From positions 62,001 through 126,000 of the forward strand of contig JAFYXM010000007.1 in NCBI GenBank assembly GCA_017546175.1: a DNA stretch of 64,000 nucleotides. Reading direction: 5' to 3'. The position numbers were made by a program, and so were the translations under genes. This document shows positions 7,556-17,573 of this stretch, in pieces. Under the pieces are notes generated by a model that ran no database searches, had not been told where the DNA came from, and saw nothing but the letters and a program-made list of their open reading frames with translations. The stretch's first letter is position 1. Every line of letters begins with the position of its first letter. The stretch is from Elusimicrobiaceae bacterium (GTDB taxonomy: Bacteria > Elusimicrobiota > Elusimicrobia > Elusimicrobiales > Elusimicrobiaceae).

Positions 7556-8248
7556 ATGAGAAAATTATTCGTAGCCATATTAGGCGTGTTATTCTTTTCC
7601 CCCGCTGTTTTTGCAAACAATTGGGGTTTGGGGCTGAAAGTAGGTGTTGGCGAAAATGACCCCAAAAGCATTAAGAATTTTGATTCTGCCATTACCGCTC
7701 CCCAAAATTCTTTGGAAGAAGAAGAAGTTTTTGCCGGATTGGAAGCATTGTATGAGTGGGATTTAAATAGCGAAGCTGATAAAATAGGTGTTCGCTTGGG
7801 ATATGAAGGTTTTGGCGAAAATAAAGCAGAAAAATCTGCTAAAACAATCAGCGGTTCTAATGTGATCGAAGAAGAAGTTTCTCTCAAAGAAGAAACCTAT
7901 GCCATTCCTGTGACCGTTTATTACAAAAGAGACAACGGTGTAAAAAACTGGAGTTATTATGCGGGCGCCGGTGTTACGTTTGTTCGCAGTAAATTAACTT
8001 ATACTGAGGAAGAAGAAGTAGAAACTTTAGGCGGTGTTGATGTTTCTGAAGTGAGCGATTCTGAATCTTTAAGCGATAGTAAAATATTTCCCCATATCGT
8101 AGCCGGTGCTGAATATAGATTTAGCGAACTTTTTGCCTTAGGGTTGGAAGCTAAATATAATATTGGTGCTAAAGTGAAAAAAGACGGATGGGTGCTCTCT
8201 GACCGCAGTGGTTTGAGCGGTGCGTTGACGGCTAGATTCTATTTCTAA
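7556..8248 (+). CDS. Outer membrane beta-barrel protein (230 aa)
   Basis: A signal peptide (residues 1-20, ending VFA) is followed by barrel strands such as WGLGLKVGVG, IGVRLGYEGFG, SYYAGAGVTFV and LGLEAKYNIGAKV. The final residues are ALTARFYF with a terminal Phe. Two predicted loops are strikingly acidic (SLEEEEV and YTEEEEVETL), suggesting cation binding or an anionic surface. A perfect AAAGGAGATAA site precedes ATG 7556, and TATACT at 7515-7520 is a likely -10. It is monocistronic between two terminators. It resembles the 219-residue barrel at 2614 in general pattern only. Confidence 0.8.
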   Translation: MRKLFVAILGVLFFSPAVFANNWGLGLKVGVGENDPKSIKNFDSAITAPQNSLEEEEVFAGLEALYEWDLNSEADKIGVRLGYEGFGENKAEKSAKTISGSNVIEEEVSLKEETYAIPVTVYYKRDNGVKNWSYYAGAGVTFVRSKLTYTEEEEVETLGGVDVSEVSDSESLSDSKIFPHIVAGAEYRFSELFALGLEAKYNIGAKVKKDGWVLSDRSGLSGALTARFYF

Positions 8249-8265
8249 GAGAAAAGATATTAAAT

Positions 8266-8296
8266 AAAAAACCCCCGCATTAAGCGGGGGTTTTTG
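8266..8296. terminator. Bidirectional terminator
   Basis: An AAAAACCCCCGC/GCGGGGGTTTTT hairpin lies between the barrel gene and the convergent speB gene. It has T-runs in both directions. Confidence 0.9.
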
Positions 8297-8307
8297 TTAG
8301 AGAAAAA

Positions 8308-9195
8308 TTATTTTTTCTTTTGTCCTTTTACGGTTAAATAACCCATCATGCGGTAAATCAGCTTGGCGGTGTTAAACTCCGTAATCGGGTCGGCTTTGCG
8401 TTGGCAGGCTTCCACCACGTCAACGGCTACAATATTCTTTTTCTCAATGACGGCGCGGAACAAATCTAGCGCTTCGTACCACATAAAACCGCCGGGTTGC
8501 GGTGTACCGGTAGCAGGAATGACGGAGGGGTCAAAACCGTCTACGTCAATGGTAATATACACCGTATCGGTCAGTTTTTTGAGCACTTGCGGAATCAATT
8601 TCTTGATGTCGCGGTGTTCGTGCATTAAAAACGTGGTTACTTTGCCTTCATTGATATATTGTTTTTCTTCACTGGCTACGCTGCGGATACCCACTTGTAC
8701 CACGGGCACTTGGCGAGAAGCCGGAAACAAAGCACAAGCATGGCTTTTGGGCGTTCCTTCAAAGGTTTCGCGCAAATCAGCATGAGCGTCAAAATGCAAG
8801 ATGCTCAAATTTTTATGTGCTTCAATATAAGGCTGGGCCAAAGCTTGGGTAACAGTATGTTCTCCGCCGATATAAAAAGGAACGCATTGTTTGTACTGCA
8901 TGATATTGCGTACGGTTTTGTCCATTTCTTTAAAAGCTTTGTTGGTGGAACCGGCACAATTAACGGCAGGTAAAGTGGCGATACCTTCTTCCCATGTTTC
9001 GGTTTTGGTTTCTTCGTCCCAAAGCTCAATTTGGGTAGAGGCTTCAATAATGGCAGCAGGGCCTTTGGCCGTACCGTGACCGTAACAAACCGTTTTTTCA
9101 AACGGTACGGGTACGACGGCGAATTTACAACGGGCTAGAGAGCTGTTTTTGCTCTCTAGCCCCATAAACTTATCAGTTTGTACGTTGTCGCTCAC
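8308..9195 (-). CDS. speB: Agmatinase (ureohydrolase)
   Basis: This manganese ureohydrolase converts agmatine to putrescine and urea. Metal-binding motifs are GGEH (residues 110-113), DAHAD (136-140) and DVDGFD (217-222), followed by an agmatinase-like PATGTPQPGG loop. I chose GTG 9195 because AGGA lies 6 nt upstream and because the longer reading from 9252 would add a basic Cys-rich stretch inside the end of the decarboxylase gene. An ATG at 9165 is the alternative. It lies 17 bases after the arginine decarboxylase gene, whose product agmatine is its substrate, so the pair forms a two-step arginine-to-putrescine operon. Confidence 0.92.
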   Translation of the reverse strand: MSDNVQTDKFMGLESKNSSLARCKFAVVPVPFEKTVCYGHGTAKGPAAIIEASTQIELWDEETKTETWEEGIATLPAVNCAGSTNKAFKEMDKTVRNIMQYKQCVPFYIGGEHTVTQALAQPYIEAHKNLSILHFDAHADLRETFEGTPKSHACALFPASRQVPVVQVGIRSVASEEKQYINEGKVTTFLMHEHRDIKKLIPQVLKKLTDTVYITIDVDGFDPSVIPATGTPQPGGFMWYEALDLFRAVIEKKNIVAVDVVEACQRKADPITEFNTAKLIYRMMGYLTVKGQKKK

Positions 9196-9212
9196 AACAA
9201 ATCCTAAGATTG

Positions 9213-9767
9213 TTATTTTACAAACACAGCGGCAGCGATAACCGTGGTCCACACACCTTCTGCACAGACGGCAGATTGAGTGATGTTGGTGGTGCGGACG
9301 ATTTTACCGCTCATTTTCCAAATTTCTTCTTTTTGATCCCACGTGGTATCATTGTCAAAGTCAATGCCCAAGGTGGTGGAAAGCATCATAGCGGCCAAAT
9401 CTTCTGCATAATCACCGGCTTGCTTATCGGTTTCACCGAAGCTGTGGTGCTCAGACAGATAACCATGGTTGTGTTTGCTGTCTTTGGGGATAGCTACACC
9501 CACGGAGGCGGAAATTAAGCGACGGTACTCGTTGCTGGTGTTGCGGCTGATTACACAATGCAACACTTGGCCGGTACGCAATTGCTTGACCCCTTTAGAT
9601 ACGGGAATGATTTTACATCCCGGGGGGAAGATGCTGGAAACAGGCACAATGTTGAACGGAGCAATCTTTGCGTCGCGCAAGGCTTCTTCAAAGCTTGCGA
9701 GTTTTTCTTTGTGTCTGCCGATTCCTTTGGTAAGGAATATTTCTTTAGGTACAAACGGTTCGTACAT
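9213..9767 (-). CDS. pdaD: Pyruvoyl-dependent arginine decarboxylase
   Basis: This enzyme decarboxylates arginine to agmatine using a covalently bound pyruvoyl group in place of PLP. The proenzyme self-cleaves between two serines; the site is VSS (Ser44-Ser45) followed by IFPPGCK. Also typical are RNTSNEYRRLISASVGVA in the middle and SVGVAIPKD, and the 184-residue length fits. The family is best known from archaea and Chlamydiae, and most other bacteria use PLP enzymes. The neighbouring agmatinase completes the route to putrescine. Proton consumption by decarboxylation could also help acid tolerance, which is inference. A minus-strand -10 (TATAAT, 9812-9807) and a GAGAG site precede the ATG. 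Confidence 0.93.
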   Translation of the reverse strand: MYEPFVPKEIFLTKGIGRHKEKLASFEEALRDAKIAPFNIVPVSSIFPPGCKIIPVSKGVKQLRTGQVLHCVISRNTSNEYRRLISASVGVAIPKDSKHNHGYLSEHHSFGETDKQAGDYAEDLAAMMLSTTLGIDFDNDTTWDQKEEIWKMSGKIVRTTNITQSAVCAEGVWTTVIAAAVFVK

Positions 9768-9796
9768 TTTTCTCTCTTAATTCCTTGTGAATTAAA

Positions 9797-9812
9797 TATA
9801 ATATAAATTATA
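9797..9812. promoter_or_regulatory. Divergent overlapping -10 boxes
   Basis: Plus-strand TATAAT (9797-9802) could serve the M3 peptidase gene. Minus-strand TATAAT (9812-9807) could serve the decarboxylase-agmatinase operon. The surrounding 40 bases are almost entirely A/T. Confidence 0.45.
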
Positions 9813-9831
9813 ACAAAATAAGAAATTATTA

Positions 9832-9884
9832 TGTTACATTTATATAGCGGCGGTTGTGCCTCAGCCGACTTAATTAGTGTAACA
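9832..9884 (+). promoter_or_regulatory. Structured leader of the M3 peptidase gene
   Basis: TGTTACA (9832-9838) and TGTAACA (9878-9884) are perfect inverted repeats. They enclose a second pair CGGC/GCCG around a small loop, making a folded RNA that ends 15 bases before ATG 9900. No known riboswitch class is recognised. It could affect translation or transcript stability, or be an operator. Confidence 0.35.
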
Positions 9885-9899
9885 AATTAGAAAGTAAAT

Positions 9900-11936
9900 A
9901 TGAAAAAAACTTTATTACTTTGTTTAATGGTAGCCTTAGCGGCGGGAGTGAATGGTATGGAAAATATGTTCCGTAACGGTGTTTTACATTTTGATTATAA
10001 GGCGGAGGACTTGGTCCCTACGGAAGCCAAAGCCAGAGAAAGACTGGAAAAAGAACTGGCTGAATTGGTGGCCATTGCCGATGAACAGCGTACTTTTGAA
10101 AACACTATCATGGGGTATGAACGCGCCTTTGAACATTATGGTGATGCGTTGGGTATGAGCGGGTTTTTGTCTTATGTATCCACCGATAAAAATTTTCGCG
10201 ATGCGGCTCTTGCTTTGCAAATGCAAATGAGTCAATATATGGTGGACGTTGCTACTCGGCGCGATATTTACCGCGCTATTAAAGCGTATGCTGATACCAA
10301 GCCGAATTTAGAGCCGGATCAGGCCTTGCTGCTCAAAGACATGATGATCGGGTTTAAAAATAGCGGTATGGATTTAAATGATGAAGATTTGGAAACTTTT
10401 AAGAAATTAAATAAAGAAAAAGCCCAGTATATTATTAAATTTGATAAAAATGTACAAGAATACAAAGACCATTTAGATGTTACGAAAGAACAACTGCAAG
10501 GGTTGGGAGAAGATTATATCGCCAAATTGCAAAAAACCGAAGATGGCAAATATCGCGTAACATTAGACTATCCTGATTATGTGCCCTTTATGCTCAATTC
10601 CACCAGTACACAAGCGCGTAAAGAGCTGGAATACAAATATAATCGCCGCGGCGGTGAAGAAAATGTGGAGCTTTTGGAAAAGACCTTGGCTTTGCGACAA
10701 CAAATTGCCCAATTATTGGGCTATAAAAATCATGCTCAACTTAAATTAGAAAACCGCATGGCTAAAAATCCGGACAATGTGTTTGATTTTTTAAAAGATT
10801 TGGAAAAACGCTTAAAACCCATGGCCGAAGCGGAAGATAAAAATTTGATTTCCTATAAAAATCAAAAACAAGGCAGCAAGAGCCGTACTTTGTATCCGTA
10901 TGAAAGCGGATATTGGGGCACACAATACAAAAAAGAACACTTGGAATTGGACCCCGAAAAAATCAAAGAATATTTTCCGTCTGAGTATGTAACACAGGGA
11001 ATGTTAGATTTATTTGGGCATTTGTTCGGTATTTCTTTTGAACCGGTGGATATCCCGGTTTGGCATGAAGACGTAAAAGCATTTAAAATTATCAATCAAA
11101 AAGACGGTGCTTTGGTAGCCTATTTCTACATGGATTTGTATCCGCGTGAAGGAAAATTTAAGCATGCCGCTTGTTTTGATTTGGTGGGAGGACAGGAAAA
11201 TGAAGACGGCTCCTATCAAATACCGTTTGTTGCCATTGTGGCTAATATGAATAAACCGTCTGCCGATACGCCCTCTCTTCTTAAACACGGGGAAGTGACC
11301 ACGTTGTTCCATGAGTTTGGGCACGTATTGCATAATGCACTTACCAAGGCCCGCTACGGTGCTCAAGCCGGTACCAGCGTGAGTTGGGATTTTGTGGAAA
11401 CCCCCAGCCAGTTGTTGGAGCGTTGGGCATGGAACCCGCAAGTGCTCAAAAAAATCAGCAAGCATTATAAAACAGGTGAGCCTCTGCCACAAGATTTAAT
11501 AGACAGAATGATTGCGGCGAAAAACTTTGGGGCCGGCGGTGCTTATTTGCGTCAGAACTTTTTTGCGCAATATGATATGACGTTACACACCAAAAAGAAC
11601 ACGCCCGACACCACCAAAACATACTTTAGATTAAATAAAAAAATTCGCAATTTGCCTTTAACCAAAAACACCATTCCGCAGGCTTCTTTCGGCCATATTA
11701 TGGGCGGATATGATGCGGGTTACTACGGATATTTATGGTCTGAAGTAATTGCGGAAGACTTCTTCAGCGAATTTGAAAAACACGGTATTTTTAATCAAGA
11801 ATTGGGTATGAAGCTTCGCCGTGAAGTATTGGAAAAAGGCGGTACACTAGACGAAACGGAAATGGTAAAAAATTTCTTGGGCCGCAAAGAAGAAATCGGG
11901 CCGTTTTTACAATCAATTGGCTTGGAGGATAAATAA
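9900..11936 (+). CDS. M3-family zinc metallopeptidase, Dcp/oligopeptidase A-like
   Basis: This degrades peptides, probably removing dipeptides from C-termini or cleaving oligopeptides. The zinc motif is HEFGH (near residue 470), with the third ligand Glu expected in the SWDFVETPSQLLERW segment about 25 residues later. This matches the family. The Tyr/His-rich GHIMGGYDAGYYGYLWSE segment near residue 600 forms the substrate-binding region. The 678 residues start with a signal-peptide-like segment (KKTLLLCLMVALAAG), so a periplasmic location is likely, unlike cytoplasmic OpdA. The stop overlaps the start of the pantothenate kinase gene. Confidence 0.92.
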   Translation: MKKTLLLCLMVALAAGVNGMENMFRNGVLHFDYKAEDLVPTEAKARERLEKELAELVAIADEQRTFENTIMGYERAFEHYGDALGMSGFLSYVSTDKNFRDAALALQMQMSQYMVDVATRRDIYRAIKAYADTKPNLEPDQALLLKDMMIGFKNSGMDLNDEDLETFKKLNKEKAQYIIKFDKNVQEYKDHLDVTKEQLQGLGEDYIAKLQKTEDGKYRVTLDYPDYVPFMLNSTSTQARKELEYKYNRRGGEENVELLEKTLALRQQIAQLLGYKNHAQLKLENRMAKNPDNVFDFLKDLEKRLKPMAEAEDKNLISYKNQKQGSKSRTLYPYESGYWGTQYKKEHLELDPEKIKEYFPSEYVTQGMLDLFGHLFGISFEPVDIPVWHEDVKAFKIINQKDGALVAYFYMDLYPREGKFKHAACFDLVGGQENEDGSYQIPFVAIVANMNKPSADTPSLLKHGEVTTLFHEFGHVLHNALTKARYGAQAGTSVSWDFVETPSQLLERWAWNPQVLKKISKHYKTGEPLPQDLIDRMIAAKNFGAGGAYLRQNFFAQYDMTLHTKKNTPDTTKTYFRLNKKIRNLPLTKNTIPQASFGHIMGGYDAGYYGYLWSEVIAEDFFSEFEKHGIFNQELGMKLRREVLEKGGTLDETEMVKNFLGRKEEIGPFLQSIGLEDK

Positions 11937-12775
11937 TGAATGTAATTATTGGAATAGACGTAGGCGGTTCCACCACTAAGATTGTAGGATATTTTGCCGA
12001 TGGAAAATTAATCGGACGTTTAAAAGTGGAAGCAGCCGACCCGCTGACCTCTGCATACGGTGCTTTAGGCAAATTTATTAACGAAAATCAACTTTCTTTA
12101 AGCCAAGTTAAACAAATTGTCTTAACGGGGGTAGGGGCTTCTTTATTTAAAGAGGAAATCTACGGTATTCCTGCGCGTCATGTAGATGAGTTTCAAGCTA
12201 TTGGCTTGGGCGGTTTGGCCTTATCTAAGAAAAAAGAAGGATTAATTGTCAGTATGGGTACGGGTACGGCTTTTGTACGTGCCGATAAACAAGGGATTCG
12301 CCATATTGGTGGATCCGGAGTCGGCGGTGGTACGGTGCTGGGTTTATGCGGTCAATTATGTAATGCCCGTTCTTTTGATACAGTAGTTGAAATGGCCCAT
12401 GAGGGAGATTTGAAAAAAGTAGATTTGCATATTAGCGATATCAGCACTGGAGAAATTTCCACGTTGGCTCCTGAAGTGACGGCTTCTAATTTTGGAAAAA
12501 TGTCTGACGGATTTTCTGAGAAAGATTTGGCCCGTGGCGTGTTGAATATGGTGTTTCAAACCATTGGTATGTTGGCGGTGTTTGCCTGCAGAAACGATAA
12601 TGTCAAAGATGTGATTTTAACGGGTACGTTGAGTACCGTGCCTTGTGCCAAAACTTTATTTAAACAAGTTGAACGCCTGTATAAAATCAAATTTATTATT
12701 CCCGAACATTCTATTTATGCCACCGCTACGGGGGCGGCATTGTCTTATATTTATCAAAACGGAAAGAAAAAATGA
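11936..12775 (+). CDS. coaW: Type II pantothenate kinase (CoaW-like)
   Basis: This phosphorylates pantothenate, the first step of coenzyme A synthesis. It belongs to the ASKHA kinase fold: the phosphate-1 motif GIDVGGSTTK is at residues 6-15, MGTGTAF follows near 104, and the IGGSGVGGGTVLGLCG segment near 125-140 is the signature of type II kinases (staphylococcal CoaW, eukaryotic PanK). The ILTGTLST motif follows near 223. The 279-residue length fits. Type II enzymes resist CoA feedback, so this organism may not control CoA at this step; that is inference. The main alternative is a BadF/BcrA-type ATPase, but the GVGGGT motif favours CoaW. It overlaps its neighbours on both sides. Confidence 0.85.
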   Translation: MNVIIGIDVGGSTTKIVGYFADGKLIGRLKVEAADPLTSAYGALGKFINENQLSLSQVKQIVLTGVGASLFKEEIYGIPARHVDEFQAIGLGGLALSKKKEGLIVSMGTGTAFVRADKQGIRHIGGSGVGGGTVLGLCGQLCNARSFDTVVEMAHEGDLKKVDLHISDISTGEISTLAPEVTASNFGKMSDGFSEKDLARGVLNMVFQTIGMLAVFACRNDNVKDVILTGTLSTVPCAKTLFKQVERLYKIKFIIPEHSIYATATGAALSYIYQNGKKK

Positions 12776-13596
12776 AAGCCGATATTTCTTCTTACAAAAA
12801 ATCTAGCTTCGGACCGGCTTTTTTGTTTTTGAGTGAAAAGCAACGCTGCGCTTTGGCGGTGTATTATGCTTTTTGCCGCCTGATGGACGATATTGCCGAC
12901 GAGCCGGATATCCCTAATCCGCAAGAGGAACTCAATTTTTGGCAAGAAGAAATACAGCGCGTTTTTAGTGGAAGTCCCACTACAGATTTGGGCCGAGAGA
13001 TTGCTCAAATCAGCAAAGATTTTGATATGCCGGCGGACCGTTTTTTACTGCTTATAGAGGGAATGCGGGCGGACTTGCAAGGCAAGACTTATGGCTCTTT
13101 TGATGAGCTGACTTGGTATTTGTGGCGCGTGGCCGGTATTGTGGGGTTAGCTACATTGGATATTTTGAGATTTAAAGGTCCGCGCGCTGAACAGTTGGCC
13201 CAAAGGCTTGGCTTTGCCGTACAAACCACCAATATTGTGCGCGACGTATATGATGATATAAAACTAAACAGAGTGTATTTACCGGAAGATTTGCTTGAAA
13301 AATATGATTTAGACCGGCAAAAAGTCTTGAAGGGAGTGCCCTGTAAACGGTTGGCTCCTGTATTGAAAGATTTGGCAGAGAAATCAAAAGAATTTTACCG
13401 TTTGGCCTGCCAAACCATGCAAGGACAACCTTATAAACAGATGCTGCCCTGCCGCATTATGGGCTTTGTCTATCGGGCAAATCTTGCTAAAATAGAAAAG
13501 GTAGATTTTTGTTTTTCTGATGCTGTCAAATTAACAAAGTTTGAAAAATTGCTACACTGTATATATGCGTTATTTAAAACAGATTTTATTGATTAG
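12772..13596 (+). CDS. Squalene/phytoene synthase family prenyltransferase
   Basis: This class I trans-prenyltransferase should condense two polyprenyl diphosphates head to head. Both Mg-binding Asp motifs are present: DDIAD near residues 39-43, and DVYDD near 158-162 in the segment NIVRDVYDDIKLNRVYLPEDLL. The sequence looks closest to bacterial HpnD/HpnC and squalene synthases. No hopanoid, carotenoid or FAD-dependent desaturase partner gene lies in the window, so the product (squalene, phytoene, presqualene diphosphate or other) is unknown. ATGA overlap with coaW shows cotranslation. Confidence 0.85.
   Translation: MKADISSYKKSSFGPAFLFLSEKQRCALAVYYAFCRLMDDIADEPDIPNPQEELNFWQEEIQRVFSGSPTTDLGREIAQISKDFDMPADRFLLLIEGMRADLQGKTYGSFDELTWYLWRVAGIVGLATLDILRFKGPRAEQLAQRLGFAVQTTNIVRDVYDDIKLNRVYLPEDLLEKYDLDRQKVLKGVPCKRLAPVLKDLAEKSKEFYRLACQTMQGQPYKQMLPCRIMGFVYRANLAKIEKVDFCFSDAVKLTKFEKLLHCIYALFKTDFID
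13553..13564 (+). promoter_or_regulatory. Internal extended -10 promoter, predicted leaderless TPR start
   Basis: TGC-TACACT (box at 13553-13558) lies inside the end of the prenyltransferase gene and is followed by exactly 6 nt and ATG 13565. TTAACA at 13531-13536 could be the -35 box (16-nt spacer). Confidence 0.55.
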
Positions 13597-14899
13597 TTTC
13601 CTTTTGTCTTTTTGTACGGCACATGTGTGGGCTGATACAAAGCTGGCCACTTGTCTGGATAAAGGAAAAAAAGAATTTGCTGCCGGAGATAATGCTTCGG
13701 CGCGTCAGAGCTTTAAACGCTGTGTGGCTTTGTCCCCTCAGAATATAGATGCCTTGCTTAGTTTGGCAGCAGTAGAACTCAAAGAAAACCAGTTGGAACC
13801 GGCTAAAAATGCTTTTTTGTCTGCCTTAAAACACATGACGCTTTCTTGCCCGTACCTTTCTTATACCTATTCCATGTTGGGCGATATTGCCTACAAACAG
13901 GGGAAATATAAAGAGGCTTTGGCTTACTACAACCGTTCCTTACAATATAACAAAGCAAATGTTAATTCTTTGGTGGGTAAAGGTACGATTATTGAGTCTC
14001 AAGGGGATAAAAAAGCTGCTGCTGAAATTTATGAGGTGGCTTTAGCCGTAGAACCCTTAAATATTATTGCGCGCAAACATTTAAGAGCGTTGGAGCCTAT
14101 TTACTTTTCTGATGAACAAATGTTAGAGGCCATGAAGCAAAGATATGCCGTTATGCCGGATAAAACGGAACTGTCTAAAGAGGATAAAGAGTTATTTACC
14201 AAAATACATACCGCCGAACAGCAAGAAGGGGTGGCCTATCTGAAAAATAAATATCCGCAATTACCTGCCGATTATACCGTTACCCTTTTTAAAGATACTG
14301 ATTTTGCTCGTGAAGTATTCACTCTTAGCGGATATAATGCCATGCGCAAACAAATCGGCCAAGATGCCGTAGACGTTTTTCAAAAGTTAAACGTACGTAT
14401 CCAAGATATTTTTGATTTGCGGGATATGAAAGGCAAAAAAATCTTTTTAGATGACAGCACGTTGACCGATAGCGGGTATTTGGTATATCATGCCGCTTTG
14501 AAAGGGAAAAAAACATATCTTTTGCCTAACGAAGCAGTCCCTCCGACCAAAGCTTTTTTGGCAAAAGTATCCAACCGTGCCAAAGAGTTACAAGAGAAAG
14601 GCTATACGGAGATTTCCCGCCCGGAACTGGCCATGATTAAAAAACAGACAAACTGCTCAGAAGAAACCTTGCAAAAAAAATTGGGCATGTATGTATTGCC
14701 TGTGACGGTGAATGAGAAAAGATATTTTATTATTTCGGCTGATATTGAAGATGAGCATAAATCTATTCCTTGGTATTTTGTATCTCGCTCTCGCGCCCGC
14801 AGAGATCCCGAAATCAAAACGCCCTCTAACCGTTTGGTGGAAATGATGTCTTCCATTAATCAAAAGGTTTGTAGCCAGTATGACGGTGATTTAATGTAA
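13565..14899 (+). CDS. Secreted TPR-repeat protein (444 aa)
   Basis: I start at ATG 13565 because a clear signal peptide (KQILLISFLLSFCTAHVWA) begins there and a promoter-like box sits 6 nt upstream. TPR repeats fill the first half: AGDNASARQSFKRCVALSPQ, YKQGKYKEALAYYNRSLQYN and KAAAEIYEVALAVEPLN. The second half (residues about 180-440) is a long charged region with no recognised domain, ending in RSRARRDPEIKTP. It overlaps the prenyltransferase gene by 32 bases. It is probably a periplasmic scaffold; no enzyme motif is seen. Confidence 0.75.
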   Translation: MRYLKQILLISFLLSFCTAHVWADTKLATCLDKGKKEFAAGDNASARQSFKRCVALSPQNIDALLSLAAVELKENQLEPAKNAFLSALKHMTLSCPYLSYTYSMLGDIAYKQGKYKEALAYYNRSLQYNKANVNSLVGKGTIIESQGDKKAAAEIYEVALAVEPLNIIARKHLRALEPIYFSDEQMLEAMKQRYAVMPDKTELSKEDKELFTKIHTAEQQEGVAYLKNKYPQLPADYTVTLFKDTDFAREVFTLSGYNAMRKQIGQDAVDVFQKLNVRIQDIFDLRDMKGKKIFLDDSTLTDSGYLVYHAALKGKKTYLLPNEAVPPTKAFLAKVSNRAKELQEKGYTEISRPELAMIKKQTNCSEETLQKKLGMYVLPVTVNEKRYFIISADIEDEHKSIPWYFVSRSRARRDPEIKTPSNRLVEMMSSINQKVCSQYDGDLM

Positions 14900-14921
14900 C
14901 AATTCAAAAGCTTTTATTGAT

Positions 14922-14955
14922 AAACCCCCAGCAAATATGCTGGGGGTTTGTTTTG
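14922..14955. terminator. Bidirectional terminator
   Basis: An AAACCCCCAGCA/TGCTGGGGGTTT hairpin lies between the TPR gene and convergent ligA. T-rich sequence follows on the plus strand, with a weaker run on the minus strand. Confidence 0.85.
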
Positions 14956-14968
14956 GTATGTTTAAATA

Positions 14969-16966
<1,998 letters not shown>

Positions 16967-17377
16967 TTATTTGCGTTCTCTTTTTAATTGGTCTAAAAGA
17001 CCGTTGATGAATTTGCCGGAATTGTCGGTAGAATATTTCTTGGCTAATTCTATGGCTTCATCAATAATAGCCGGTACGGGTGTTTTTTCTGTGCTAAACA
17101 CAATTTCGTAAGCGGCCATGCGCAGAATGGAGCGGTCCACCACAGACATACGGCTGATGGTCCAATTTTTGGCGTATTTAGAAACGAGGATATCTATTTG
17201 AGGCAAATTTTGAGTGGTTCCGTCCACCAAGTCTTTACAAAATGTAAAATTGTCACCCAGTTCGCGTTCAAAATCTGCCGCATACGGAGCCACTTGTTCG
17301 CCGGACAGAATTTTAGCACTGTCGGCAAAATAAAGACATTGCAAAGCACATTCTCTGGCCATTCTTCTGTTACTCAT
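16967..17377 (-). CDS. nusB: Transcription antitermination factor NusB
   Basis: NusB binds boxA RNA with S10 and supports rRNA transcription. The all-helical protein of 136 residues starts with the family-typical NRRMARECALQCLY and contains ILVSKYAKNWTISRMSVVDR, RMAAYEIVF and AIELAKKYSTDNSGKFINGLLD, all hallmark NusB segments. I use ATG 17377 rather than 17398, because NusB proteins begin at the arginine-rich helix. GGA lies 7 nt upstream of this start. A promoter-like TAGAAT lies further upstream. Confidence 0.93.
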   Translation of the reverse strand: MSNRRMARECALQCLYFADSAKILSGEQVAPYAADFERELGDNFTFCKDLVDGTTQNLPQIDILVSKYAKNWTISRMSVVDRSILRMAAYEIVFSTEKTPVPAIIDEAIELAKKYSTDNSGKFINGLLDQLKRERK

Positions 17378-17456
17378 AATTTCCAAATACCTCGTCATAC
17401 GCCTAATATGTATTTATTCTACTATATTTGCAAGGGGGCTGTGTAAGAGAAATTTG

Positions 17457-17484
17457 AGGTCCTATGTTGTATAGGTCCTTTTTT
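17457..17484 (+). terminator. Terminator-like hairpin in the leader of the 316-aa gene
   Basis: AGGTCCTAT and ATAGGTCCT pair with one T-T mismatch and are followed by TTTTTT. It is not downstream of a plus-strand gene, so it may act as a leader attenuator. The GGTCCTAT word recurs in other leaders of this window. Confidence 0.4.
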
Positions 17485-17573
17485 CTTAAAAAATGGGTCT
17501 AAAGGCTCATGAAGAAGAAAAAACAAAAAACTATATTAATAATATAAGCAGGTCAAAAACAGGAGAAATAAAA

